Source: DATFDN01 sp963818725 (GTDB lineage: Bacteria; Pseudomonadota; Alphaproteobacteria; Acetobacterales; Acetobacteraceae). Taken from it: a stretch of DNA of 64,000 bases. The notes beneath the pieces were generated by a model. That model was not told the DNA's origin and did no database searches. It saw nothing but the letters and a program-made list of their open reading frames with translations. A program made the translations under genes and the position numbers. The stretch spans positions 352,103 through 416,102 of the forward strand of contig CAWFTU010000018.1 of assembly GCA_963818725.1 (NCBI GenBank), written 5' to 3'. Below, in pieces: positions 1-8,863 of the stretch (positions are counted from its first letter, which is position 1; every line of letters begins with the position of its first letter).

Positions 1-2
1 CC

Positions 3-575
3 TCCGCCGCGGGCGCGCTGCGCTTCCCCGGCGCGCTCGCCAGCCTGGCTGAGCGCGCCGCCTTCGGTGCCCAGCTCGATCAGCTGGGCCAGATCGACTG
101 GGTCGTCCACGCCAAGCCGCCGTTCGCCGGGCCCGAGCAGGTGCTCGGCTACCTCGGCCGCTACACCCATCGCGTCGCCCTCGCCAACAGCCGCCTGGTC
201 GGCCTCAATGACGGCCAGGTCCGCTTCACCTGGAGGGACTACCGCCAGGGCGGCACGACCAAGGTGATGACGCTGGCGGCCGACGAGTTCATCCGCCGCT
301 TCCTCCAACACACGTTGCCTGACGGCTTTCACCACATCCGCCACATCGGCTTTCTCGCCAACCGCCATCGCGCCCGCAAGCTGGCCCTCTGCCGTGCCCT
401 GCTCGCCGCGCCGCCGCTGGAGCCGCGTCCACCGCGCCGCTGGCAGGAGCGCCTGCGCGAGCTCAGCGGCCAGGACGTCGAGGTCTGCCCCTGCTGCGGC
501 GGCCGGATGCTGACCTATGGCACGATCCGGCCGCAACCGCCGCCGCGACCAGCCATGTGGTGCGACAGCTCATGA
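3..575 (+). CDS. IS91-family transposase, C-terminal part (cut by window start)
   Basis: The frame is open from the first bases of the window to the stop at 575, so the start lies upstream. The visible part has the YLGRYTHR motif (two tyrosines three residues apart), typical of the Y2 nicking site of IS91-type rolling-circle transposases, followed by the conserved arginine-rich block and a terminal CPCCGG zinc-binding motif. The HUH motif and N-terminal zinc finger are outside the window. It is clearly different in sequence from the second IS91 transposase at 3937-5058. About 275 bases after the stop lies GGTTCAGTCCAAC, a motif shared with the end of the second IS91 unit. Confidence 0.85.
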   Translation, partial: SAAGALRFPGALASLAERAAFGAQLDQLGQIDWVVHAKPPFAGPEQVLGYLGRYTHRVALANSRLVGLNDGQVRFTWRDYRQGGTTKVMTLAADEFIRRFLQHTLPDGFHHIRHIGFLANRHRARKLALCRALLAAPPLEPRPPRRWQERLRELSGQDVEVCPCCGGRMLTYGTIRPQPPPRPAMWCDSS

Positions 576-1156
576 TGCCGCGTCAGTCGATCCCGATCCG
601 CTCCGTCGCGTCCTGTCACGCCGACCTCGGTGGAGGTCAGCGCGTCCCGCAAGGTGTCTCGTCGCTCGCGAACATGGGCACGCAGGCCCCTGACCTGTGC
701 CACGATGCCACGCCACTGGTTGGCAGCGCACCGGAGCACGCCATCGCGCCCGCCATCGCGCCTATACGAGCGCGACGACTGGCGGCAGTTCGTGCGTGCT
801 CATCGGCTGGTCGGCACCAGGAATCCCCATAGCCGTCCGGAGGCTGACGGTTCAGTCCAACACGTTTTTGGCTTACCGGCGCGGTTCCCACCCGCCAGCG
901 TCCACGGCAACGCTTGTGCGCCGCGCCGCCAAACCAAAAACGCTCTTCGTTCTACGGCCCCGCTATGCAGGATAATTTTGTGTCGCCCCCGAGGGGAGCG
1001 TTGCGAGCACCCCTCCAGGCCGGTGTCCCGAGGCCCAAGACGTGAGACGGGTCATGAGACATCTGCCAGGTAGGGAGACACCCGGGCTATTAGCGACGCC
1101 GTAGGCTCATAATGCGTCGGGTGTTCGGATTGGCTTTGAATTCAGGTGCTTGAGTG
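576..1156. other. Non-coding stretch, probable IS91 right end
   Basis: I find no convincing gene here; the open frames are arginine/proline-rich GC artefacts. GGTTCAGTCCAAC at about 849-861 recurs at the right end of the second IS91 unit (5342-5358), at a similar distance from the transposase stop, so this element probably ends near 862. The remainder, up to the IS66 target duplication at 1157, holds nothing I recognise. Confidence 0.4.
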
Positions 1157-1164
1157 GTGCAATA

Positions 1165-2946
1165 GTAATACCGGCAAAACCCCGGGCAGCGCCCTGACCT
1201 GCGGCGTTGGCTGGGTGCGCTGACGGGATGGCCTCCTGAAGCGAGTCCGAAATGCCACAGGCCGCCGAAGAATGCGGAGCGGATCGATTTTCCGGATTCG
1301 CACTGGTGCGGTTTTCCAATTCGACATCGGTGTGTCACCGCCGTCCGACCTCGATTCCCTGACGCCTGGCCAGCTGAAGGACCTGGTCCTGCAGTTGCTG
1401 GCCGAGGTCGGCGCATTGCAGCAGACCGTTGCCGCCTTACGCGAGGAGAACGCCCGGCTGAAGGGCCTGAAAGGCCGGCCCGTCATCAAGCCCAGTGGCA
1501 TGGAACAGGCCACGGCGCCGTCAGGGACGAAATCCCCCCGCGACAAGCCCCGCCGCGGCAAGGTCAGATCCCGCGTCAGCGTCGAAGACCGTGTGCTGAG
1601 CATCGCCGCACCGGCGGGGTCGCGCTTCAAGGGCTACGAAACCTACCTGGTGCAGGATGTGATCCTGGCGGTGCAGGCGATCCGCTACCGGCGCGAGCGC
1701 TGGGTCACGCCGGACGGCCAGACCCTCATCGCACCGCTGCCGGGGGGCGTCGCCGGACATTTCGGTCCCGAACTCCGTCGCTTGGTGCTGATGCTGTATC
1801 ATCAGGGCCAGTCCACCCTGCCGCGCCTGGTTGCGCTGTTGCGCTCGATCGGTGTGGCAATCTCCGAACGGCAGGTGCAGCGGCTGCTGACCGAACGCCC
1901 CGATCCCTTCCTCGCCGAGAGCCGGGACGTGCTGCGCGCCGGACTTGCCAGCGCCTCCTGGATATCCGCCGACGACACCGGCGTGCGCCATAAGGTCGCC
2001 AACGCCTTCTGCACGCAGATTGGCGATGGCCGCTTCACCTTCTTTGCCACGCGCGGATCAAAAAGCCGGCTGAACTTCCTCGACCTGCTGCGCGCCGGGC
2101 ATGCTGGCTTCGTGCTGAATGAGACAGCGTTCAGCTACATGCGCAACCATGCGCTGCCCGGGCCGTTGATCGCCCGGTTGGCGGCTCAGCCGGACACGGC
2201 GTTCGCCGATCAGGCAAGCTGGTCGGCGCATCTCGACCGGCTTGGCTTCACCGCCCTGACCACCTCGCCCAATCCGGTGCTGCTCGCCACCGAAGGCGCG
2301 ATCTGGGGCAGCGTCGCGGCGCACGGCTTCCTGCGCGGCACTGTGGTGCTGAGCGATGACGCCGGTCAGTTCGCCGTCGGCGATCACGCGCTCTGCTGGG
2401 TCCATGCCGAGCGACTGGTGCACAAGCTCGACACCTTCACCGACACCCAACATGCGGCGCAGCAGCGCATGCGCGCGCTGACCTGGGACCATTACGCCGA
2501 CCTCAGAGCCTATCGCGCCAATCCCGCAGCACGCCGCCGGCGGACGCTGCGGGCGCGGTTCGATCGCATCTTCCACCGCCGCACCGGCTTCGCCACGCTG
2601 GATCGGCTGCTGGCGCGGCTGCGGGCCAACAAGCCGGAACTGCTGAAGGTGCTGGATCGGCCCGAGGTGCCACTGCACACCAATGGCTCCGAGAACGACA
2701 TCCGCTGCCAGGTCACGCGCCGCAAGGTCAGCGCCGGGACACGCAGCCATCGGGGCCGCGACTGCCGCGATGCATTCCTTGGCTTGGCCAAGACATGTGC
2801 CAAACAGGGCATTGCATTCTGGGATTATCTTGGCAGCCGGTTGAACGTGCCGGGCGGCGCCGCCATTCCGCCCCTGCCGGACCTGATCCGCTGTCGTGGA
2901 CAGCCAGCCTGACGCTGATCCCGGCCCAGGGTTTTGCCGGTATTAC
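1165..2946 (+). mobile_element. IS66-family insertion sequence, copy 1 (1782 bp)
   Basis: The ends are inverted repeats: GTAATACCGGCAAAACCCC on the left and its near complement (..GGGTTTTGCCGGTATTAC) on the right. The element is flanked by the 8-bp direct repeat GTGCAATA (1157-1164 and 2947-2954), the duplication size expected for IS66. It carries a single transposase gene and no tnpA/tnpB accessory frames, as in the ISBst12-type subgroup. A second copy of identical length lies at 34116-35897. Confidence 0.95.
1272..2912 (+). CDS. IS66-family transposase (TnpC type)
   Basis: A 546-residue transposase filling most of the IS66 copy. It has an N-terminal coiled-coil-like, leucine-rich segment (about residues 27-65, with QLLAEVGALQQTVAALREEN), then a central region and the DDE nuclease core containing SADDTGVRH. 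The C-terminal part has the NGSENDIRCQ and GLAKTCAKQG blocks typical of IS66 C-termini. It is intact and differs from copy 2 at four residues: G/D in PRRGKV, G/D in AGHAGF, T/I in RALTWD and S/G in RRKVSA. The length fits the single-ORF IS66 subgroup. It is likely expressed from a promoter in the roughly 100-bp left end. Confidence 0.93.
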   Translation: MRSGSIFRIRTGAVFQFDIGVSPPSDLDSLTPGQLKDLVLQLLAEVGALQQTVAALREENARLKGLKGRPVIKPSGMEQATAPSGTKSPRDKPRRGKVRSRVSVEDRVLSIAAPAGSRFKGYETYLVQDVILAVQAIRYRRERWVTPDGQTLIAPLPGGVAGHFGPELRRLVLMLYHQGQSTLPRLVALLRSIGVAISERQVQRLLTERPDPFLAESRDVLRAGLASASWISADDTGVRHKVANAFCTQIGDGRFTFFATRGSKSRLNFLDLLRAGHAGFVLNETAFSYMRNHALPGPLIARLAAQPDTAFADQASWSAHLDRLGFTALTTSPNPVLLATEGAIWGSVAAHGFLRGTVVLSDDAGQFAVGDHALCWVHAERLVHKLDTFTDTQHAAQQRMRALTWDHYADLRAYRANPAARRRRTLRARFDRIFHRRTGFATLDRLLARLRANKPELLKVLDRPEVPLHTNGSENDIRCQVTRRKVSAGTRSHRGRDCRDAFLGLAKTCAKQGIAFWDYLGSRLNVPGGAAIPPLPDLIRCRGQPA

Positions 2947-3077
2947 GTGCAATAACGATCGTTTGGACTGAACGGCTACGCCGTAGGAGAAGCGGTAGCG
3001 CGAGGTCGAACGGTTGAGGGTATTTTCGGGTCTGGTCTGCATGAAGCTGCGGGCCGGCATACCGAAAGGAGACCTCG

Positions 3078-3921
3078 ATGACAACGTTACGCGTGCAAAT
3101 GACCGAAGACATGAGGGTGGCCGGGTTGGCGGCCGGAACCCAGCGCATCTACCTCGACGGGGTTCGCCGTCTGGCCAAGCACTACCGGCGCGCGCCCGAC
3201 CAACTGAGCGAGGCAGAGGTGCGCGCCTACCTGCTTGCATTGCGCGAGCGGGGCGTGGCCCTCGGCACCTTCAAGACCAACCACGGCGGCATCCAGTTCC
3301 TCTACCGTCGAACGCTGGATCGCGATTGGCCGCTGTTCGGGGGGAAAAAGGATCCGTCCCCCGAAGCAGCGCCGCCTCCCGGTCGCCCTGCCGGACGCGC
3401 AGGTCCGTAAGCTCCTGGGCTGCATCAGGAGCCCGAGCCACAAGGCCTGTCTTGCCCTCATGTATGCCTGCGGTCTGCGGGTCAGCGAGGCCGCGACCCT
3501 GGAGATCGGCGCCATCGACGGCGCCAATCGGCTGCTGCGCATCATCGGCAAGGGCGACAAGCAGCGCCTCGTGCCGCTGCCTGCACCCCTGCTGGACGAG
3601 TTGCGCAGCTTGTGGCGAACGCATCGCCATCCGCGCTGGCTGTTTCCCAGCCGCGATGGCGCCAACCCGGTCAACCAGCACGTGCTGGGCCGCACCTTCA
3701 GGGCCGCCGCCCGGGCCGCCGGCATCACACTGCCGGTCACGGCGCACGCGTTGCGGCACAGCTATGCGACCCGGCTGCTCGAGCATGGCGTCGATACGAG
3801 GATCGTGCAGATCCTGCTCGGCCACGCCAACATTTCGACGACCGCCATCTACACCCACCTGACCGAGCCGACCCGCGTCTCGCTGCGCGGTGTCGTCGAC
3901 GGATTGACGACCGGCCTCTGA
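3078..3921 (+). pseudogene. Tyrosine recombinase/integrase with one frameshift
   Basis: The first frame (3078 to about 3350) encodes an N-terminal SAM-like core-binding domain (TEDMRVAGLAAGTQRIYL.. through FLYRRTLDRDWPLFGG). The second frame, from about 3350 to 3921, encodes the catalytic domain with the first arginine in CGLRVSEAATL, the HALRHSYATRLLEHG box and the nucleophile tyrosine in TTAIYTHL. The frame breaks in the GGGGGGAAAAAGG run near 3340. Restoring one base gives a recombinase of about 280 residues, normal for the family. The run makes a sequencing slip plausible. It lies 15 bp upstream of the IS91 transposase, so both probably belong to one mobile unit. Confidence 0.85.
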
Positions 3922-3936
3922 CACCGCGGCCCCGCC

Positions 3937-5058
3937 GTGATCGAGGTGGCGGACGTCTTCCGCCGCTTTGCGGCCGACTACCTGGCGGCCCATGGCGCGT
4001 CGATGCTGCCATCGCATCGGCGTGCCATCACCGACATCCTGGCCTGCCGCACCAAAGCCCTCGGTGGCCACCTCTGGCGTTGCGACCAGTGCAGCGCCGA
4101 GCGGTTCGCCTATCACTCCTGCAAGAACCGGAGCTGTCCCAAATGCCACACCGACCAGACCGAGCGCTGGCTGCAGGCCCGCCAGGCCGAGATGCTGCCG
4201 AGCCGCTATTTCCACGTCACCGTCACCATCCCCGAGGAGTTGCGCGAGGTGCTGCGCACCAACCAGCGCGACGGCTACGCCCTGCTGATGAAAGCCGCGG
4301 CCGAGGCGATCATCGAACTCGCCCGCGACCCGCGCCATGTCGGCGGCACCGTCGGTGTGCTCGCGGTGCTGCACACCTGGACACAGCAACTCGTCTTCCA
4401 CCCTCACGTCCACTGTCTGGTCACCGGCGGCGGTGTCTCCGATGACGGTCGCCTGTGGCATCCGGCCCGCACCGATTTCCTCGTGCCGGTCAGGGCACTC
4501 GCCAAGCTCGTGCGCGGCAAGCTCAGGGCCGGGTTCGCGGCGCAGCGTCCCGACCTGGTCCTGCCCGCCGCGGCTTGGGCGAAGCCCTGGGTCGTCCACT
4601 GCACCGCCTGGGGCGAGGGCGAGCAGGCCGTGCTGGACTATCTCGCCCGCTACGTGTTCCGCGTCGCCATCACCAATGCCCGCATCGTCGGTCTCGACGA
4701 CCAGACCGTGACCATCCGCCACAGGCACCGCCAATCCAACCGATGGCGGGCCAGCCGCATCCCGGGCCACGCGTTCATGCGCCGGTTCCTGCAGCACGTG
4801 CTGCCCAAGGGCCTGCACAAGGTCCGCTACTTCGGCCTGTGGCACCATACCAGGCGCGAGCAGGCGGCCCGCGCCCGGCTTCTGCTGCAACTCGACCGTT
4901 CGGCTGCGGCCGCGCGCCATGACGAGACGGTCGAGGTCGCCGCCGGCGCGGCCACAGACCGCGCGCGACCCGACGGCCCCCAGATCTGTCCGTGCTGCCG
5001 ACAAGGGCATCTTGTCCGCATCCGCCGCCTTTCCCCCAAGCAGGCGTGCGGACCATGA
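3937..5058 (+). CDS. IS91-family transposase (HUH/Y2), complete
   Basis: A 373-residue rolling-circle transposase. The N-terminal zinc finger has cysteines in WRCDQC..CKNRSCPKC (about residues 48-70). The metal-binding HUH motif is HPHVHC (about residue 153), and the paired catalytic tyrosines are in YLARYVFR (about residue 237). A C-terminal CPCC motif follows near residue 353. It would nick single-stranded DNA at the element end and transpose by rolling-circle replication. The start is an ATC-proximal GTG/ATG region 15 bp after the recombinase stop, suggesting coupled expression. All key residues are present. Confidence 0.92.
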   Translation: MIEVADVFRRFAADYLAAHGASMLPSHRRAITDILACRTKALGGHLWRCDQCSAERFAYHSCKNRSCPKCHTDQTERWLQARQAEMLPSRYFHVTVTIPEELREVLRTNQRDGYALLMKAAAEAIIELARDPRHVGGTVGVLAVLHTWTQQLVFHPHVHCLVTGGGVSDDGRLWHPARTDFLVPVRALAKLVRGKLRAGFAAQRPDLVLPAAAWAKPWVVHCTAWGEGEQAVLDYLARYVFRVAITNARIVGLDDQTVTIRHRHRQSNRWRASRIPGHAFMRRFLQHVLPKGLHKVRYFGLWHHTRREQAARARLLLQLDRSAAAARHDETVEVAAGAATDRARPDGPQICPCCRQGHLVRIRRLSPKQACGP

Positions 5059-5549
5059 CGAGGGCTCCTGTCCCATCCGATCAACACCGCTGTTTGCTGC
5101 TCCCCTCCCCAGCACCGCCACGCAGGCGAAGGCGGGGTGTTGCCCGATATCGTCGCAGTTCGGTCAATGGCGCCCGAAACAGCTGCTTCGGATTGACGGG
5201 CCCGCCCGCACACCCGACCTCATCCCGGGTCGCGCGCGCTTGTTTGGGCTCGCTGCGCCGCCAGCAGCGCCAATCGCTGGCGCACCCGAATTTCATAGCC
5301 AGGCGCCTGACCTGAAAATTCCAAAGGCCGCAATCGCGCCAAGCCGTTCAGTCCAACCAAGTTTCTGCATCGGCTACGCGACGCAGAAACTCTTAAATCG
5401 TTTGTGAGACAGTGCTGAGCAAAGGCGGCTGAGCAGAAGCGGTGTCGAGCCGGTCGGCCGTGCTGTTGGCGTGGGCGCGCGGGCTGTGTTGGATCGTGCC
5501 GTCGCTCCCTCGGTGGCATCTCCGCCGAGCAGCGTGCTTCTGTCGCCGC
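5059..5549. other. Non-coding: IS91 right end and spacer
   Basis: No gene is recognised. The right-end motif of the recombinase/IS91 unit is at 5342-5358. After it, TTTCTGC..GCAGAAA (about 5361-5392) is a short imperfect inverted repeat. The rest is spacer before the 3' end of the leftward helicase gene. Confidence 0.4.
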
Positions 5550-7106
5550 CTACTCCCTCAAGGGGAGCAGCTCCATCCTCAGAATCCGGTCCACCCGGAA
5601 CATGCGCTCCTCCTGCGCCCAGGTGCAGAAGGCCTTGAGGCCCGGAAACTCCTTCCCGCGGTATTCCTGCGTTCCGACCGCGAGGGGGATGACGATGCGC
5701 CGCGACTGGGTGTCGTTGGCCTTGAGGTAGGTGAGCGCCAGCTCCCGCCGCTCCTCCATCGCCTTGCGGATGAGCTCTGTCTTGCCTTCCAGCGACAGCT
5801 CCGCTTCCGATCGGCGGTACCGATGTCCGGTCATGAAAGCGGAAATCCGGTGGTCCACGCGGATGTGGCTTTTGCGGATCGGGGTCCTGAGCACGATGCC
5901 CTCGAAGGCGGTGCAGCGGCTGAGCGCGACATACATCTGGCCCGGGGCGAACGTCCCGCGGTCCAGATCGATGACGATCCGCTCGAACGTCTTTCCCTGG
6001 CTCTTGTGGATGGTGACGGCCCAGGCCAGCCGGAACGGGAACTGGGTGAACGTGCCCACTGGCTCGGACGCGAGCATACCGTCCTGCAGCGTGAACCGAT
6101 ACACTTCCCAAGTGTAGGGATACACGGCGACGATCTCGCCGTCCTGCAGCCCTATCACGAGATAGCGCTCGCCCCCCTCGTCCCTCTCCAGCGAGTGGAT
6201 GACGTCGATGCTGCCGTTGACCCAGCGCCGGTCGGCATCGTTGTTCACCATCATGACCTGCGCGCCCGGCTTGAACCTGAGCTCAGTGGCGGTGGGATCG
6301 TACTCCGTGCCGAAATCGCCTTTGATGCGGGCCTTGGCGGAATGCCGCCTGCCCTTTAGCGCCGCAAGATGCGCCTCGTTGATCTCGTCGGCCTTCCGGT
6401 TGGTGGTGGTGAGGCTGATATGGAAAACGCCGGATGGGGCGTAGTCCGGCTGAAAGCGCGTGTTCAGGCGCTCGATGTCCGCCTCCCCCGCCGAGTTGTT
6501 GCGGATGCGGTTGAGCAGGCTGATGAAGTCCGGGTCCCTCTGGCGGTAGACCTTCTCCAGCTCGACGGTCTCGAGATCGAGGCCGCGCAGCGCGTGGGCG
6601 CTGAAGAAATAGGGCGTCTCGTAGTGGGTGGTGAAGATCGGCTGCTCCGGCCCGGTCACCACCGGGGGGAGCTGGTAGAGATCGCCCACGAACACCATCT
6701 GCACGCCGCCGAACGGGCGTCCCGCGTCCGGCCCGTAGAGGCGCAGGAACGCGTCCACGCAGTCGAGCAGGTCGGCGCGCAGCATCGAAACCTCGTCGAT
6801 GACGATCGTGCGGAGCCTCCTGTAGAGCTTCGCGTCGCGGGGGCGGCTTTCCCGCCTGCGGACCTTCTCCGGCGTCACGTCGACGCGGAAGCGGAAGAAG
6901 TTGTGGATGGTCTGCCCCCTGACGTTGAGGGCCGCCACGCCGGTCGGCGCCAGCACCACCGGCTTCTTCCGCGTGGTCTCGCAGAAATGCGACAGCAGCG
7001 TCGATTTGCCGGTGCCCGCCTTGCCCGTGATGAACAGGCTGCGGTCCGTCTCCTCCAGGAGCCGCATGGCCTCGAGGAAGCGTTCATTGCGATCGAGCGA
7101 AGTCAT
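5550..7106 (-). CDS. PIF1-like DNA helicase with C-terminal WYL-like domain
   Basis: A 518-residue superfamily 1B helicase. Motif I is GKAGTGKST (about residue 28), motif II is VIDEVSM (about residue 100), then FVGDLYQLPPV, and the C-terminal core has AVTIHKSQGKTFERIVIDL and MYVALSRCT. These are PIF1/RecD2-type motifs for 5'-3' unwinding. The last ~90 residues (RELALTYLKAND.. to FCTWAQEERMFRVDRI) resemble a WYL domain, a ligand-sensing fold usually found in regulators and in phage-defence proteins. No operon partner remains: IS91 lies on one side and IS21 on the other, only about 10 bp from the start codon, so its native promoter may be lost. The helicase call is firm; the WYL call is by pattern only. 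Confidence 0.85.
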   Translation of the reverse strand: MTSLDRNERFLEAMRLLEETDRSLFITGKAGTGKSTLLSHFCETTRKKPVVLAPTGVAALNVRGQTIHNFFRFRVDVTPEKVRRRESRPRDAKLYRRLRTIVIDEVSMLRADLLDCVDAFLRLYGPDAGRPFGGVQMVFVGDLYQLPPVVTGPEQPIFTTHYETPYFFSAHALRGLDLETVELEKVYRQRDPDFISLLNRIRNNSAGEADIERLNTRFQPDYAPSGVFHISLTTTNRKADEINEAHLAALKGRRHSAKARIKGDFGTEYDPTATELRFKPGAQVMMVNNDADRRWVNGSIDVIHSLERDEGGERYLVIGLQDGEIVAVYPYTWEVYRFTLQDGMLASEPVGTFTQFPFRLAWAVTIHKSQGKTFERIVIDLDRGTFAPGQMYVALSRCTAFEGIVLRTPIRKSHIRVDHRISAFMTGHRYRRSEAELSLEGKTELIRKAMEERRELALTYLKANDTQSRRIVIPLAVGTQEYRGKEFPGLKAFCTWAQEERMFRVDRILRMELLPLRE

Positions 7107-7310
7107 CTTGCGCGTTCCGGCCGATCGTGATCACCAATTCCGTGTGATCGTGATCATCCAATCCGTTCGATCCTGATCATGCCTTCCGGCGGATCCTGAT
7201 CACTGATTCCGGTGATCCTGATCATCCGGAGATGACGCTGCCGTTCGGCTGCCGCTGACAGTCTTCAACCGAAGGTAGTTTCGATCCTTTGCCGAGGAGC
7301 AGGGATCGGG

Positions 7311-8852
7311 ATGCCTGGCGAGAGATTGTCGATGCGAAAGATACGCGAGTTGTTGCGCCTGCGGTGGGAGCACAATCTGCCGCAGCGGGTGATCGCCCAG
7401 AGCCTGAGACTGAGCCAGGGCTCGGTGAGCGACTACCTGAGCCGGGCGCGCCGTGCCTGTCTGACCTGGCCGCTGCCGGATGGGTTGGATGACGCGCAGC
7501 TCGAGGCGCTGCTGTTTCCGCTGCCGCCGGATGTGCCGTCCGATCAGCGTCCAGTCCCGGACTGGGCGGCTGTGCATCGCGACCTTCGTCGGCCGAACGT
7601 GACGCTGGCGTTGCTGTGGGAAGAATACCGCGCGGCGACGACCGATGGGTTCAGCTACTCCTGGTTCTGCGATCTGTATCGCGAATGGGCCGGACGGCTG
7701 AAGCCGACGCTGCGCCAGGTCCACATCGCAGGCGAACGGCTGTTCGTCGACTTTGCCGGTCACACCATGGAGGTGATCGATGCGGCGACCGGTGAGATCC
7801 GCCGTGCCGAAATCTTCGTCGCCGTGCTGGGCGCATCGAGCTTCATTTACGCCGAAGCCACCGCGAGCCAGGCGCTGCCCGACTGGATTGCGGCGCACGT
7901 CAACACGCTGACCGCCCTGGGCGGCGTGCCGCGGCAGATCGTCAGTGATAACCTCAAGGCGGGGATCACCAAGGCTTGCTTCCACGAGCCGACGGTGAAT
8001 CGCACCTACGCCGACCTGGCGGCGCACTACCGCACCGCGATCATTCCCGCCCGCCCATACAAACCGCGTGACAAGGCCAAGGTCGAGGTCGGCGTGCAGG
8101 TGGTGCAACGCTGGATTCTGGCACGGCTGCGCAATCGGCGGTTCTTCTCGCTGGCTGAGCTGAACCGGGCGATCCGCGAACTGGTCGATCAACTCAACGT
8201 CCGGCCGATGCGTGGTTGGGGCACGACGCGGCGCGCCCTGTTCGAGCAGCTCGATCGACCCGCCCTGTCGGCGCTGCCGCCGACGCCCTACGAATACGCC
8301 GACTGGAAGCGTTGCCGGGTCACCCTCGACTACCACATCGAGGTCGCGAAGCATTTCTACTCGGTGCCGTTCCGATTGCTGCGCCAGGAAGTGGAGGCGC
8401 GCATCACCGCAAAAACGGTGGAGATCTTCCATCGCGGCAAGCTGGTTGCCACGCATCTGCGCAACCTGCGCCCCTATCAACCCAGCACAGTGGCCGACCA
8501 CATGCCGAGTTCGCACCGGCGCTACCGCGACTGGACGCATGAGCGCCTCCAGCGTGAAGCGGCCGCGACCGGTGCTGACACCGCGACGCTGGTCGCGATC
8601 ATCCTGCGTTCGCGCCCGCATCCCGAACAGGGGTTCCGGTCCTGCATCGGCATTCTCGGGCTGCGGAAACGTTACGGGGCGGAACGTTTGGATGCCGCCT
8701 GCGCCAAGGCGCTGGCACTCGGTACCCGCTCCTACGGCTCGGTCGCCGCGATCCTGAAGAATGCTCAGGAAAGCAAGACGGCTCCCCAAAGGGAGACCGA
8801 CCAACCCAGCCTGTTCCACGAGAACATTCGTGGCCCCGGCTACTACCATTGA
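7311..8852 (+). CDS. istA: IS21-family transposase IstA
   Basis: A 513-residue IstA. An N-terminal helix-turn-helix (KIRELLRLRWEHNLPQRVIAQSLRLSQGSVSDYLSR split over about residues 9-45) binds the terminal repeats. The DDE integrase core has the first aspartate in FVDFAGHTMEV, the second in IVSDNLKAGI and the glutamate in KAKVEVGVQVVQR. A Mu-type C-terminal beta-barrel region follows. A start at 7332 (MRKIREL) is also possible and aligns better with shorter homologues. istB starts 11 bp downstream with a good ribosome-binding site (GAAAGGAAG), so the two form one transcript. No defect is seen. Confidence 0.93.
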   Translation: MPGERLSMRKIRELLRLRWEHNLPQRVIAQSLRLSQGSVSDYLSRARRACLTWPLPDGLDDAQLEALLFPLPPDVPSDQRPVPDWAAVHRDLRRPNVTLALLWEEYRAATTDGFSYSWFCDLYREWAGRLKPTLRQVHIAGERLFVDFAGHTMEVIDAATGEIRRAEIFVAVLGASSFIYAEATASQALPDWIAAHVNTLTALGGVPRQIVSDNLKAGITKACFHEPTVNRTYADLAAHYRTAIIPARPYKPRDKAKVEVGVQVVQRWILARLRNRRFFSLAELNRAIRELVDQLNVRPMRGWGTTRRALFEQLDRPALSALPPTPYEYADWKRCRVTLDYHIEVAKHFYSVPFRLLRQEVEARITAKTVEIFHRGKLVATHLRNLRPYQPSTVADHMPSSHRRYRDWTHERLQREAAATGADTATLVAIILRSRPHPEQGFRSCIGILGLRKRYGAERLDAACAKALALGTRSYGSVAAILKNAQESKTAPQRETDQPSLFHENIRGPGYYH

Positions 8853-8863
8853 AAGGAAGAACG

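Larger units (their letters stand above)
2961..5358 (+). mobile_element. Tyrosine recombinase + IS91-type transposase unit (boundaries inferred)
   Basis: GTTTGGACTGAACGGCT at 2961-2977 and its complement AGCCGTTCAGTCCAACC at 5342-5358 match at 16 of 17 positions and bracket a recombinase gene and an IS91 transposase in the same orientation. The core of the right motif also follows the IS91 fragment at 849-861. Classical IS91 elements lack long terminal inverted repeats, so calling these the unit's ends is an inference. The left edge is 7 bp from the target duplication of IS66 copy 1. Confidence 0.5.

Noticed and set aside
3271..5121. 616-codon open frame on the reverse strand
   Set aside because: It lies opposite the recombinase and IS91 transposase, whose catalytic motifs are clear; the reverse translation has no recognisable domain and is a GC-driven shadow.
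7115..7230. Short repeats that could suggest a CRISPR array
   Set aside because: Units are variable, without distinct spacers, and lie at an IS21 end where repeated transposase-binding sites are normal.
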